A DNA stretch of 39,978 nt from Oscillibacter sp. (GCA_014799925.1 JAAVHC010000082.1:1-39978); one strand, 5' to 3'; numbered from the stretch's first letter, positions 1-10,041 are shown. The notes: generated by a model from the sequence alone, not told the origin. Numbers and translations: made by a program.

Positions 1-86
1 AGGGAACGCAGGGCAAGGCGGAGGACGCAGACGGGCTGACGCCCGTCAAGGACGACAACGCGGCCATGCGTTTTCTGGACCGCTGA
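1..86 (+). CDS. 3' end of an unidentified protein (partial)
   Basis: An open frame enters from the left edge (codons in phase with base 3) and stops with TGA at 84-86. The visible C-terminus is about 27 residues, hydrophilic, and ends in AAMRFLDR. GC-rich third positions fit the coding style of the window, but the fragment is too short to name a family. It could be chance, since the other frames also stay open for short distances. The next gene starts 81 bases downstream on the same strand. Confidence 0.4.
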   Translation, partial: GTQGKAEDADGLTPVKDDNAAMRFLDR

Positions 87-167
87 ACTTTTCTCAGTAT
101 TTTTGGGTGCTGCTCTAGGATGGGGCAAATGGGTCACGGCCCGGAAAATCGCAAAGGAGAGACATTG

Positions 168-3110
168 ATGAGACGAAATCGAATGATTCGCGTACTGGTC
201 CTGGCGCTGCTGCTGGCGGCGGCGCTGTGCCTGCCGGCGGGGGCCTTCAACAAGGAGCCGGCCAGCTGGGCAGCGGCGCAGTGCAAGCACCTGGAGGACG
301 TGGGCCTGCTGGACTGGCAGATCTACACCGGCGGCAAGGCCCCCGACGGGGCCATCAACCGGGGCGACTTCTGCCAGATGCTGGTGAACCTCGTCCAGAT
401 GGAGGGGGACTGGGAGAAGCTTGTAAAAGTGAACCCCGTCTCTGACGGCTATTTCACCGACGCCGCCAGTCCCCTTGAGGCCTACGGCATGTACTACGGC
501 GCGGCCTACGGCATCACCGAGGGCTCCACCAAGAACGGCCAGCGGGTGGCCGACGCCCGCAGCAACCTCACCCGTGAGCAGGCCGCCAAGATGATGTGCG
601 CCGCCATCGACGCACTGGAGACCTACGGCGGCGTCCCCGCTCCCCAGGAGGGCGCGGAAAAGAGCTTCACCGATCAGGGGAACATCAGTTCCTGGGCGGC
701 GGATTCCGTGGCCCGTGCCGCCCGGATGGGCATCCTCCAGGGGGACACCAGCGGGAAGTTCAACCCCAAGGGCACCCTCACCTGGCAGGAGGCCTGCGTC
801 ATGGTGGACCGCCTCTACACCGCGGCGGAGCCCGCGGTCAAGGCCCGGCGGGCCCAGCAGGGCATCTTCCTGATGGACACCGCCTTTGAGCTGGACGCCG
901 ACAAGTACATCCGCCAGAGCAGCTACCGCTTCTACGCCCTGGAGAACAACGGCCAGAGGTCCGTGCTCTTCATCAGCAGCGACGGCATCAAGGTGGAGAC
1001 CTACAACGCCGACGGCACCTCCGCCGGCATCAAGACCATCTCCGCCGAGATGAAGCGGTGCGGCGGCTTCTGCGAGGGAGAGAACAACTACTACCTGGCC
1101 TTCGGCGAGGACAACATGGAGGAGAACAACAGCAAGACCGTCTACCGGATCGTCAAGTACGACAAGAACTGGAACCGGGTGGGAGCGGCGGATATCTCCA
1201 ACTGTTATACCACCATTCCCTTTGATTTCACCAGCCACACCGCCATGGCGGAGGAGAACGGCATCCTGATCCTCCACACCTCCCGCCAGCGGTACCTGAC
1301 GCCCAAGGACGGGCTGCGGCATCAGTCCAACTTCACCGCGAAGATCCGCACCTCGGATATGGCCGTCATCTACCAGTCGGACAATTTCGACGAGTACAAC
1401 TATACCTCCCACTCCTTCGCCCAGTATGTAGCCTTTGACGGCGGCACGCCGATCTACGTGGACCACGGCGACGCCCATCCCAGAGGATTTAACCTGAGCA
1501 AGGAAAGTTCCCTGGGCAGAGGAGCGCAGCAGAACTTCTTCTCCTTCTTCGGGACCACCGGCGACAACACCACCAACGCCATCCCCGGCGGTCTGGGCGT
1601 ATCCGGCAGCAATTACCTCTTTGCCGCCGCCTCCTCTCCCCAGCAGGGGAATGACAGCCTGAGGAAGGCCAACGTTTTCCTGGCCGTGATCCCCAAGAGC
1701 GGCGGCCAGGCCCAGATCAAGTGGCTCACCAGCCTGCCCGGCGACCAGAGCGCCTATGTCAACGATGTGAAGCTGGTGGAGGTCAACAACAACACCTTCG
1801 TGGTCATGTGGCAGGTCACACGCCCCGGACGGAACTTCTACAAGTTCGACGAGCTCCAGTACGCCGTCTTTGACGGCCAGGGCAACCAGGTGGGCGAGAC
1901 CAGGACCCTGCCCGGCTACGTCGCCCCCTCCACCGCCGAGGACCCCTCCGTCTACGGCAGCAAGATCGTCTGGGCACGGGCGGAGCTGGAGGTTTCCGAC
2001 GCCTACAGCAGCCGGAAGAACCGCTATATCCAGATCTTCGAGCTGGACATCGACGCCAACGGCGCTACCGCCGGGACACCCTCCACCGGAACGCCCTCCA
2101 CTGGGATGCCGGTTGTCGAGAAGATGAAGTACCTCCCCGAGACGCTGACTATCAAGGTGGGGGAGAGACACGATACCTTCCGCTACATGTACGGCACCAC
2201 CGGAGGCGCCAGCTTTGAGTCCAGCAATGAAAGCGTGGCCTACTTTGACGGCACTGACCTCATCGGCGTCGCTCCGGGGACCACGATGATCACACTGTCC
2301 GTGAAGCTGGATAACAAGGTGACCACCGGGACCTGCCAGGTCACCGTTGTGGCCGACAGCCAGAGCCAGCAGCCGGAGACCCCCATTGTTGAGAAGCTCA
2401 AGTATCTGCCCGAGACCCTGACCATCAAGGTGGGGGAGACTCACAATACCTTCGGTTACCTGTACGGCGCTTCCGGATCCGCCAGCTTTGAGTCCAGCAA
2501 TGAAAGCGTGGCCTACTTTGACGGCACCGACCTCATCGGCGCCGCTCCGGGGACCACGACGATCACGCTGTCCGTAAAGCTGGATAACAAAGTGACCACC
2601 GGGACCTGCCGGGTCACCGTTGTGGCCGACAGCCAGAGTCAGCAGCCCGGCACTCCCTCCGAGCAGACCGGCGAGGTGGAGTACGTGAAGGGCGTGATCT
2701 GCACGAAGCTCCCCGCTGACGGCGTGGTCACCAGCTACCGGGAGGAGCAGCTTAACGGCGACTGGCTGCAGCTCGACGTCGTGGGCGGAGACACCGTCAG
2801 GCTTACCGGTATGAAAGCCGACGACTTCGGCGGGCGGTACAATTACGTTGTGCTGCGGGCCTTCGGTGTCCAGGAGGACACCCCCTTTACCGCCGGGGTA
2901 AACTTCAGCGTCAGCGCGAAGGTGAACGCCGCCGGTCTGGCCGCGTTCTACGAGGCTGAGGGCAAAACCTCCATGCTCACCGCGCTGATCTGCCAGAACT
3001 ACAGGCCCGGCGACAGCGCCATGGGTGGCACCGGCTTCTCCGGCGCGGACCAAATCGCGCTGATACCCGACGGAAACGGCGGCATCGCGTTCCGGGTCAC
3101 CCGCCGCTGA
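168..3110 (+). CDS. Secreted S-layer homology (SLH) domain protein with duplicated Ig-like repeats
   Basis: 980 residues, predicted to be exported and anchored to the cell wall. The ATG at 168 follows an AAAGGAGAG ribosome site and opens a classic signal peptide: basic MRRNR, a hydrophobic core, and cleavage after AGA at about residue 26. An in-frame ATG at 120 would bury that signal. Three SLH-like segments follow (about residues 27-95, 95-150 and 165-220), with motifs such as LTREQAAKMM and FNPKGTLTWQEACVMV. SLH domains in this family usually bind pyruvylated wall polymers. Residues about 245-640 look like a beta-rich, propeller-type region rich in aromatic and Asp/Asn residues. A short TPSTG linker leads to two nearly identical 91-residue units (649-739 and 740-830), which end in VTVVADSQSQQP and resemble bacterial Ig-like folds. 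The last 150 residues are a separate beta-type domain. The substrate or partner is unknown. Confidence 0.88.
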   Translation: MRRNRMIRVLVLALLLAAALCLPAGAFNKEPASWAAAQCKHLEDVGLLDWQIYTGGKAPDGAINRGDFCQMLVNLVQMEGDWEKLVKVNPVSDGYFTDAASPLEAYGMYYGAAYGITEGSTKNGQRVADARSNLTREQAAKMMCAAIDALETYGGVPAPQEGAEKSFTDQGNISSWAADSVARAARMGILQGDTSGKFNPKGTLTWQEACVMVDRLYTAAEPAVKARRAQQGIFLMDTAFELDADKYIRQSSYRFYALENNGQRSVLFISSDGIKVETYNADGTSAGIKTISAEMKRCGGFCEGENNYYLAFGEDNMEENNSKTVYRIVKYDKNWNRVGAADISNCYTTIPFDFTSHTAMAEENGILILHTSRQRYLTPKDGLRHQSNFTAKIRTSDMAVIYQSDNFDEYNYTSHSFAQYVAFDGGTPIYVDHGDAHPRGFNLSKESSLGRGAQQNFFSFFGTTGDNTTNAIPGGLGVSGSNYLFAAASSPQQGNDSLRKANVFLAVIPKSGGQAQIKWLTSLPGDQSAYVNDVKLVEVNNNTFVVMWQVTRPGRNFYKFDELQYAVFDGQGNQVGETRTLPGYVAPSTAEDPSVYGSKIVWARAELEVSDAYSSRKNRYIQIFELDIDANGATAGTPSTGTPSTGMPVVEKMKYLPETLTIKVGERHDTFRYMYGTTGGASFESSNESVAYFDGTDLIGVAPGTTMITLSVKLDNKVTTGTCQVTVVADSQSQQPETPIVEKLKYLPETLTIKVGETHNTFGYLYGASGSASFESSNESVAYFDGTDLIGAAPGTTTITLSVKLDNKVTTGTCRVTVVADSQSQQPGTPSEQTGEVEYVKGVICTKLPADGVVTSYREEQLNGDWLQLDVVGGDTVRLTGMKADDFGGRYNYVVLRAFGVQEDTPFTAGVNFSVSAKVNAAGLAAFYEAEGKTSMLTALICQNYRPGDSAMGGTGFSGADQIALIPDGNGGIAFRVTRR
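2112..2657 (+). repeat. Tandem 273-bp repeat encoding two Ig-like units
   Basis: Two direct in-frame copies with a 273-bp period lie at 2112-2384 and 2385-2657. They encode 91-residue units that are almost identical, including a shared block SFESSNESVAYFDGTDLIG. The few differences are concentrated near the middle of the unit (YMYGTTGG against YLYGASGS). The high nucleotide identity points to recent duplication or ongoing homogenisation, so copy number may vary between strains. Confidence 0.85.
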
Positions 3111-3237
3111 ACGTGAACCTTTTGCGCGAGTACCGGCAGAATGCCATTGTCCCGTGAATAAGGAAAGGCTGAGGCTGCCGCCGCCCGGTAAAATCAGCGC
3201 TTGAAAATTGTTTTCCCTGTTTTTGTGGATTTTCTCA

Positions 3238-3265
3238 TTGACAACCCTTGAAAACGTGATATAAT
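3238..3265 (+). promoter_or_regulatory. Promoter of the T-box leader transcript
   Basis: TTGACA at 3238-3243 and TATAAT at 3260-3265 are separated by 16 bases. This is a near-consensus sigma-A promoter whose start point at about 3272 coincides with the beginning of the T-box leader. Confidence 0.8.
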
Positions 3266-3271
3266 ACACAG

Positions 3272-3500
3272 GAACAAAAGCGATGAGGAAACGAGCGTCA
3301 GACGGTTGGCCCAAGCGAGCGGGGGAGGGTGAAAGCCCCGCGGCACAGCCCCTGACGCGGCCACTTCCGAGCGGGCGGCGACGAGCCGCACGGCCTTGCC
3401 CCCGTTACCGGGCTGACGAGACGTCCCGCAAGGGATCAATTAGGGTGGTACCGCGAAACCTTCGCCCCTATGTGGTGGCGAAGGTTTCCTTTTTTGTTCT
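3272..3500 (+). ncRNA. T-box riboswitch leader with antiterminator/terminator
   Basis: The invariant T-box core AGGGTGGTACCGCG lies at 3442-3455. Upstream is an element of the kind AGCGAGC-GGGG-(A)GGGTGAAAG-CCCC (about 3314-3335) and a CCCGTTA motif near 3401-3407, both typical of clostridial T-boxes. The core is followed at once by a terminator hairpin: AAACCTTCGCC at 3456-3466, GGCGAAGGTTT at 3477-3487, then a T-run at 3490-3495. T-boxes bind uncharged tRNA and favour antitermination, usually ahead of aminoacyl-tRNA synthetase or amino-acid genes. Stem I looks short (about 40 nt before the AGCGAGC element), so I could not assign the specifier codon. The next gene is a lipoprotein; alaS begins about 1.5 kb downstream. 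Confidence 0.9.
3456..3495 (+). terminator. T-box-controlled intrinsic terminator
   Basis: An 11-bp perfect stem (3456-3466 with 3477-3487) is followed by CC and six T residues. Its 5' side is adjacent to the T-box core, as needed for the mutually exclusive antiterminator. Confidence 0.88.
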
Positions 3501-3506
3501 GAGCGG

Positions 3507-3573
3507 GTCCTGGGCGGACGGCCAATTTCGCTCTTGACTGCTTGCGCTGGTCCAGCTCCGCCGCACGGTGACG
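3507..3573 (+). repeat. Interspersed repeat family 1, copy A
   Basis: A 67-nt copy of an intergenic repeat that begins with CCTGGGCGGACGGCCAAT, continues with CGCTCTTGACTGC, and ends with CCGCACGGTGACG after a variable centre. The variable centre contains GGTCC-AGC-TCCGCC, which can pair back to the GGCGGA at the start. It sits directly after the T-box terminator and before the lipoprotein gene, in the sense orientation. Other copies are at 21243-21307, 35398-35463, 38061-38125 and 38155-38219. Confidence 0.85.
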
Positions 3574-3620
3574 AATAAAAGACTCTGATTGAAAAAGGCA
3601 GGGGAGGAAGTGAGAAAAAT

Positions 3621-4034
3621 TTGAGACAAAAATTGCGGTCCGCCGCCACGCTGGCGCTGATGGTCCTGCTGCTGACCGGATGCCAGGGAAAGCCGCTGCC
3701 GGCGGGCATGGAGGAGGAAACGCTGCTCCGGCACGGCAGGGAAGTGGTGATCCTGCTGACCGGTGGGGACTACGAGGCGGTCCGGGAACAGATGCGGGAG
3801 GACGTGGCCGCCGGGGTCACCGCGGAGGACATCCAAAGCCTGGTCCTCCGGCAGGCGGACGGCGCGGGCGTCTATAAGGAGATCAACGGCTCCATGGTCA
3901 CGGGCCAGTCCTCCGACGGGGAGAGCTACGGCGTGGCGGTATTCTACTGCAAGTATGAGAAGAAAAACATCCTGTTCCGGCTGGCATTTGATACCAACTA
4001 TGAGCTGATCGGGATGGAGATTAAAAAGCAGTAG
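3621..4034 (+). CDS. Small lipoprotein resembling DUF3887-type proteins
   Basis: 137 residues starting at TTG 3621, with GGGGAGG about 13 bases upstream. The N-terminus is a lipoprotein signal: basic MRQKLR, a hydrophobic stretch and a lipobox LLTGC with the lipidated cysteine at residue 21. The mature part (EVVILLTGGDYEAVREQM and later YEKKNILFRLAFDTNYELIGMEI) fits the small alpha+beta NTF2-like fold of DUF3887 proteins; this assignment is from pattern only. It is the first gene after the T-box leader, although nothing in it suggests a link to amino-acid charging. Its 3' end overlaps the convergent gene on the other strand by 14 bases (4021-4034). The function is unknown. Confidence 0.75.
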   Translation: MRQKLRSAATLALMVLLLTGCQGKPLPAGMEEETLLRHGREVVILLTGGDYEAVREQMREDVAAGVTAEDIQSLVLRQADGAGVYKEINGSMVTGQSSDGESYGVAVFYCKYEKKNILFRLAFDTNYELIGMEIKKQ

Positions 4035-4278
4035 ATTCCGGGAGCTCTCCCCAGTAGTCCATGGTGAGCCGCAGTCCAAACTGTACGCCCAGGGCAAAGC
4101 TCTCCACGCCGCAGCGGAAACGGGCGTCGGCAAAGCTGTCCACCAATTTGATACGCTGGTGATCTGTTAAAGGAATGGCTTGCGCAAGCTGGTCAATCAC
4201 CTGTTCTTCGTATTCTTTGAACTCCCCTTGCAGGTCTTCGGCGTAGTTCTCAAATAGCCATTTATACGTTTGGTTCAT
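4021..4278 (-). CDS. Small acidic hypothetical protein, divergent from an XRE regulator
   Basis: 85 residues, mainly helical and acidic at the N-terminus (MNQTYKWLFENYAEDL), with a C-terminal half containing FALGVQFGLRLTMD. I do not recognise a named domain; small DUF6809-like proteins are a possible comparison. GAGGAG precedes the ATG at 4278. A strong promoter lies at 4316-4344 on this strand and is overlapped by an inverted repeat. The pair with the divergent XRE gene looks like an autoregulated two-gene module and has lower GC around the promoter than the flanks. The stop codon lies inside the end of the convergent lipoprotein gene. Confidence 0.7.
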   Translation of the reverse strand: MNQTYKWLFENYAEDLQGEFKEYEEQVIDQLAQAIPLTDHQRIKLVDSFADARFRCGVESFALGVQFGLRLTMDYWGELPESTAF

Positions 4279-4302
4279 GATGAAAGCTCCTCTGCACTAA
4301 TT

Positions 4303-4332
4303 TTAATATAGTTTTATTATACACTATTTTAA
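4303..4332. promoter_or_regulatory. Candidate operator for the XRE regulator
   Basis: An inverted repeat has 10-bp arms TTAATATAGT (4303-4312) and ACTATTTTAA (4323-4332) with one mismatch and a 10-base spacer. It surrounds the -10 box of the minus-strand promoter in the intergenic region shared with the XRE gene. This is where an autoregulatory HTH_3 repressor would be expected to bind. Confidence 0.6.
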
Positions 4333-4344
4333 AAAACGTGTCAA
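4316..4344 (-). promoter_or_regulatory. Promoter of the small acidic protein gene
   Basis: On the minus strand, TTGACA (4344-4339) and TATAAT (4321-4316) are separated by exactly 17 bases. The -10 box falls in the spacer of the inverted repeat 4303-4332. Confidence 0.85.
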
Positions 4345-4363
4345 GGGGTATTGTGAGGTTTTT

Positions 4364-4597
4364 ATGAAAGTACCACAAATGCCGAAACTGTCCGCTCGTT
4401 TAAAAGAATTGCGGAAAGAAAAAGGCGTAAAACAAATTGATATGGCCAACCTTTTGGGCTATACGGAGACGCATTATCAACAAATCGAGTATGGAAATGT
4501 TAATATACCATCGTTGACCCTGGAGACTCTGGCGGACTATTTCGAGGTGTCCACCGACTATCTGCTGGGCAGGAGCGACGACCGCCGGACTCTGTAG
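4364..4597 (+). CDS. XRE/Cro-type (HTH_3) transcriptional regulator
   Basis: 77 residues consisting almost entirely of one helix-turn-helix domain: LSARLKELRKEKGVKQIDM, then LLGYTETHYQQIEYG, then the second half ending FEVSTDYLLGRSD. The VSTDYLLG ending is typical of short clostridial XRE proteins. A GAGG element 6-7 bases before the ATG serves as ribosome site. It diverges from the small acidic gene across an 85-base region containing an inverted repeat, so autoregulation and repression of the neighbour are likely (inference). AT-rich codons early in the gene differ from the GC-rich surroundings, which suggests a transferred module. Confidence 0.88.
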   Translation: MKVPQMPKLSARLKELRKEKGVKQIDMANLLGYTETHYQQIEYGNVNIPSLTLETLADYFEVSTDYLLGRSDDRRTL

Positions 4598-4971
4598 AAC
4601 CGAGCCGGAGGGATGGTCGAAGGGCGGCAATAGCGCGCATCCGCAGGCGGGCAGCCGAAGGCTGCCGGGACAGTCGTTCGCCAGAAGGGCGAATGACGTC
4701 CCCACGCACCACTGGCGGCCCAAAGCACTCCGCAGGACAGGCAGACTGCCAGGTCGCAGCGTAAAATAATAACCCCCGTAATAAATGAAGGAGTCCAGAA
4801 CCATTGGTTCTGGTGTACTTTTGCCTACTTTTCCTACAAGGGAAAAGTAGGCCCGGGGTCCGGGGCGGGAAGCGCCCGGGCTATCAAACAAGAAACCTTT
4901 CCCCTTGCGCCCCCGGGGCGCAAAGAAACAAGTATATCAAGTATAACAAGTATAAAAGGAGAGAACCAACC
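4598..4971. other. Gene-free stretch with family 2 hairpins ahead of alaS
   Basis: No gene is visible. Bases 4755-4855 hold a family 2 repeat: AATAACCCCCGTAA, hairpin CCAGAACC-ATT-GGTTCTGG (4795-4813), and hairpin CCTACTTTTCC/GGAAAAGTAGG (4824-4851). A compact palindrome TTGCGCCCC-C-GGGGCGCAA lies at 4905-4923. Three imperfect 9-bp direct repeats (AAGTATATC, AAGTATAAC, AAGTATAAA) lie at 4930-4956, just before the alaS ribosome site. I could not identify a convincing alaS promoter. Confidence 0.75.
4755..4851 (+). repeat. Interspersed repeat family 2, copy near alaS
   Basis: Contains AATAACCCCCGTAA followed by two hairpins, at 4795-4813 (ACCATTGGT core) and 4824-4851 (ACTTTTCC...GGAAAAGT). 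The reverse complement of about 17405-17485 has the same order of elements: AATAACCCCCGTAA, then a hairpin with core AACCATTGGTT, then a hairpin with a CTTTTTG stem. The primary sequence differs in the stems while pairing is kept. Confidence 0.75.
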
Positions 4972-7757
<2,786 letters not shown>

Positions 7758-7758
<1 letters not shown>

Positions 7759-8567
7759 TGGCTTATACGGCAGACCATTTGGAACATTCCCGGGCGGAGG
7801 GCTTCGGCCCTCTGCCCGTCCTGCGGGCCGCGCTGGCGGCGATGCTGGAGCTGAAGGGCGGTCCGGTCCGGCTGCTGGACTGCGGGTGCGGCACCGGGTT
7901 CTTTACCAGGCAGTACGCCCGGCTCCCCGGTGTGACGGCTGTGGGGCTGGATATGGACGGGACGCTTCTCTCCGCCGCCCGGAAGCTGGCAGAGAAGGAG
8001 GGGCTGTCCACTGAGTTTGTCCAGGGGGATATCACAAAACTGCCCTATCCGGACGACAGCTTTGACGCGGCAGCCAGCGACATCCTGCTGGAAATTTTCC
8101 CGGACAAGACGGTCCCCATCGGGGAGCTGGTCCGGGTGTGCCGTCCCGGCGGACGGGTGCTGTGCATGGAGCCCAACTATCTCAGCGCGGTGTATTATGA
8201 CCCCAGGCTGACGGCCGAGGACAACCGGCTGTGGATTCAGTTCCAGCAGGCGGGCCGTGCCTTCGGCGCGGGCGTGGAGCTGCCGGACGCCATGCGCCGC
8301 AGCGGGCTGGGGGATTTGCAGATCGTTCCATGGCTGTGGGGCGGGCTGAAGGAGGACGGGGAAGCGCCGGAAGAAGCGTACCTCCAGGAGCGGAACGCGG
8401 AACTGGACCGGGGCGTTCAGTTGGGGCTTGTCCCGGAATCGGACGCGGAGCAGTACCGCGCCCTGTTCCGCCGGTCCGCCGCCGCGCGGCGGAAGGGAAG
8501 CGCGGCGGTCCTGCGCGGAATCAATGTTTATCTGGTTTGCGGACAAAAACCGGATGCAAGCAAATAA
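7758..8567 (+). CDS. Class I SAM-dependent methyltransferase
   Basis: 269 residues. The Rossmann-type SAM-binding core is visible: motif I LLDCGCGTGFFTRQYA (about residues 38-53), an acidic residue after strand 2 (VGLDMDGTLLS), motif II FVQGDITKLPYPDDSFD, and motif III VCRPGGRVLCMEPNY. This is the UbiE/Methyltransf_11 pattern. The substrate cannot be deduced; the C-terminal third (EEAYLQERNAELDRG) is not typical of the quinone enzymes. The ATG overlaps the last base of the alaS stop (TGATG), so the two are translationally coupled. The ending VYLVCGQKPDASK is usual for this fold. Confidence 0.88.
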
Positions 8568-8581
8568 TAGGAGGGATCCCC

Positions 8582-8761
8582 ATGCTCCCGCAAGACCCCA
8601 ATATTCTGTTAAGTTACGTAAACACCAAGCTCCGGGACGAATACGACAGCCTGGACGCCCTGTGCGACGGTCTGGACGCGGACCCGGCGGAGCTGACCGA
8701 TCAGCTGTCCGCCGCAGGCTATGCCTACGATACGGCAGCCAATCAATTTAAACCGGTCTGA
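8582..8761 (+). CDS. DUF4250 domain-containing small protein
   Basis: 59 residues starting MLPQDPNILLSYVNTKLRDEYDSL (shown in part: MLPQDPNILLSYVNTK), the hallmark beginning of DUF4250 proteins in Clostridia. The rest (LDADPAELTDQLSAAGYAYD) is a short helical domain reminiscent of a small DNA- or protein-binding fold. An AGGAGG ribosome site lies 6 bases upstream of the ATG. It is co-directional between the methyltransferase and cupin genes, with gaps of about 14 bases on each side. The function of the family is unknown. Confidence 0.85.
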   Translation: MLPQDPNILLSYVNTKLRDEYDSLDALCDGLDADPAELTDQLSAAGYAYDTAANQFKPV

Positions 8762-8774
8762 AAGGAGAAAGGTC

Positions 8775-9104
8775 ATGCTGATTGATTTCAACGCCATGGA
8801 GGAGCAGGTCATCCCTCAGTTCCTGGGCGGGGAGGGGACCTTCCATACCCGGATGCGGGTAGACGAGCTGGGCAAGATCATGCGCGGTGCGCTGGAGCCC
8901 GGCTCCTGCATCGGCCTGCATACCCACGATACCAGCAGCGAGATCATCTATATCCTCTCCGGGACGGGGAAGGTGCTCTATGACGGCGCGTACGAGCCCC
9001 TGTCCGCCGGGAGCTGCCACTATTGCCCCAAGGGTCACGCCCACAGTCTCATCAACGACAGCGACGCGCTCCTGGAGTTCTTTGCCGTCGTGCCATTTCA
9101 ATAA
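8775..9104 (+). CDS. Single-domain cupin protein
   Basis: 109 residues with an AAAGGAG ribosome site 7-8 bases before the ATG. The two cupin motifs are present: GSCIGLHTHDTSSEIIYILSG (cited in part; GLHTHDTSSE carries the two His and the Glu) and, about 30 residues later, GSCHYCPKGHAHSLIND with a third histidine. Together they give a conventional metal site. Small cupins of this type bind metals and small molecules, or act as isomerases; no specific substrate can be read here. It is part of the alaS-led gene cluster. Confidence 0.88.
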   Translation: MLIDFNAMEEQVIPQFLGGEGTFHTRMRVDELGKIMRGALEPGSCIGLHTHDTSSEIIYILSGTGKVLYDGAYEPLSAGSCHYCPKGHAHSLINDSDALLEFFAVVPFQ

Positions 9105-9118
9105 AAGGAGGAAATTTC

Positions 9119-9463
9119 ATGTCTGATTGCCTGTTCTGCAAGATCATCGCCGGGGAGATCCCCAGCAATAAGGCCTATGAAGACGACCTGTGCTACGCCT
9201 TCTATGACATTAACCCCCAGGCGCCCACCCATTTCCTGGTAGTGCCGAAGGCCCATATCCAGTCCGTCTCCGCCGTGACGGAGGAGACCGCCCCCGTCGT
9301 GGGCCATATCTTTGCCGTCATTGCGAGGCTGGCGAAGGAGCTGGGGTTCGATGGCCCTGGTTACCGGGTGGTGTCCAACATCGGCGAGGCGGGTCAGCAG
9401 TCTGTGCCTCACCTGCATTTCCATGTATTGGCAGGAAGAGACATGACCTGGCCTCCGGGCTGA
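9119..9463 (+). CDS. HIT family protein (HinT-type purine nucleoside phosphoramidase)
   Basis: 114 residues. It begins MSDCLFCKIIAGEIPS, as do bacterial Hint proteins, and ends with the histidine triad HLHFHVLAGRDMTWPPG (catalytic H-x-H-x-H at about residues 98-102). Family members hydrolyse AMP-lysine and other purine nucleotide phosphoramidates. The two N-terminal cysteines (C4, C7) are common in the HinT subgroup. A strong AAAAGGAGG ribosome site precedes the ATG at 9119. It is the last gene of the alaS-led cluster and is followed by hairpin-rich DNA. Confidence 0.93.
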   Translation: MSDCLFCKIIAGEIPSNKAYEDDLCYAFYDINPQAPTHFLVVPKAHIQSVSAVTEETAPVVGHIFAVIARLAKELGFDGPGYRVVSNIGEAGQQSVPHLHFHVLAGRDMTWPPG

Positions 9464-9551
9464 CGCGTGTTTCGATGGTGCAACCCCGGCGGCATAGCCG
9501 CCGGGCCTACGCTGAAAAAGATGCTATAGTCAGCACGGATGAGAACGAGTA

Positions 9552-9597
9552 AATGTTGGGCTTCGCCCAAACCCACCAGGGCTTTGCCCCGTGGACC
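9552..9597 (+). repeat. Interspersed repeat family 3, copy A
   Basis: Two adjacent small hairpins, TTGGGC-TTC-GCCCAA and CCA.GGGC-TTT-GCCC.TGG, within AATGTTGGGCTTCGCCCAAA and the following bases. The same arrangement recurs at 19584-19629 with changed loops and stems. Confidence 0.75.
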
Positions 9598-9737
9598 GCG
9601 TTTTGCGCGGCTTAGGGCTGGGGCGGCCACGGGCCGCCTAACGCCGCCTCGCTGCGTCTTATTTTCTCTCGTTTCCTTTTTACCGTTTCTCAAGTGTGTC
9701 GACTATATCAGTTGATCTATCGCATAAAAGGCAAAAC

Positions 9738-9771
9738 AAAGCGGGTGGAAAGCATTTCCACCCGCTTTTTG
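9738..9771 (-). terminator. Terminator of the ylxM-ffh-rpsP-khpA operon
   Basis: A GC-rich stem AAAGCGGGTGGAAA (9738-9751) pairs with TTTCCACCCGCTTT on the other side. On the minus strand it is followed by TTTGTTTT. It also has a T-run in the plus direction, so it may be bidirectional. Confidence 0.85.
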
Positions 9772-9786
9772 CGGCTTTCTGCGGTG

Positions 9787-10041
9787 TCAGTCGATAATAT
9801 CCACCGAGACCTTCCGTCCCGCTTTCTGGGCATAGGAGCGGACCAGGGTCCGGATCTCCTTGGCGATGCGGCCCTGACGGCCGATCACCTTGCCCATGTC
9901 ATCCGGATCGACGCGCAGCTCCAGCGTCAGCTCCTGGTCTCCCTCCACTTCCGTGACAGTCACGGCGTCAGGCTTTTCGACCAGGTTCCTGGCGATGTAG
10001 AGCAGCAGATCCTTCGCGCTGTGCTCTCTGACCTCGTCCAT
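9787..10041 (-). CDS. khpA: KH domain RNA-binding protein KhpA
   Basis: 84 residues. The KH core is obvious: VDPDDMGKVIGRQGRIAKEIRTL, with the GxxG loop GRQG at about residues 53-56. KhpA works with KhpB as a small RNA-binding partner affecting cell division and envelope growth in Firmicutes, and is normally encoded after rpsP. Its ATG overlaps the rpsP stop (ATGA at 10040-10043), indicating coupling. In most Firmicutes rimM-trmD would follow, but here the operon ends at a terminator and rimM-trmD lie 27 kb away. Confidence 0.95.
   Translation of the reverse strand: MDEVREHSAKDLLLYIARNLVEKPDAVTVTEVEGDQELTLELRVDPDDMGKVIGRQGRIAKEIRTLVRSYAQKAGRKVSVDIID

Larger units (their letters stand above)
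3111..3620. other. Gene-free stretch holding promoter, T-box leader and repeat A
   Basis: Bases 3111-3237 contain nothing I recognise. The rest is the promoter, the T-box leader and the family 1 repeat listed separately. A GGGGAGG ribosome site for the lipoprotein gene lies at 3601-3607. Confidence 0.8.
9464..9786. other. Gene-free stretch with hairpins and a shared terminator
   Basis: No gene is seen. It contains the hairpin CCCGGCGGC-ATA-GCCGCCGGG (9485-9505), a family 3 double hairpin (9552-9597), a further palindromic stretch near 9598-9640, and the terminator at 9738-9771 that closes the minus-strand ribosomal operon. Confidence 0.75.

Noticed and set aside
3272-3320. Assigning the T-box specifier codon as an alanine codon
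   Set aside because: GCG occurs in the short stem I region, but I could not fold a convincing specifier loop, so any assignment would be guesswork.
4900-4971. An alaS promoter in the AAGTATAA direct repeats
   Set aside because: Several TATAA-like boxes exist, but none has a -35 box at the right distance.
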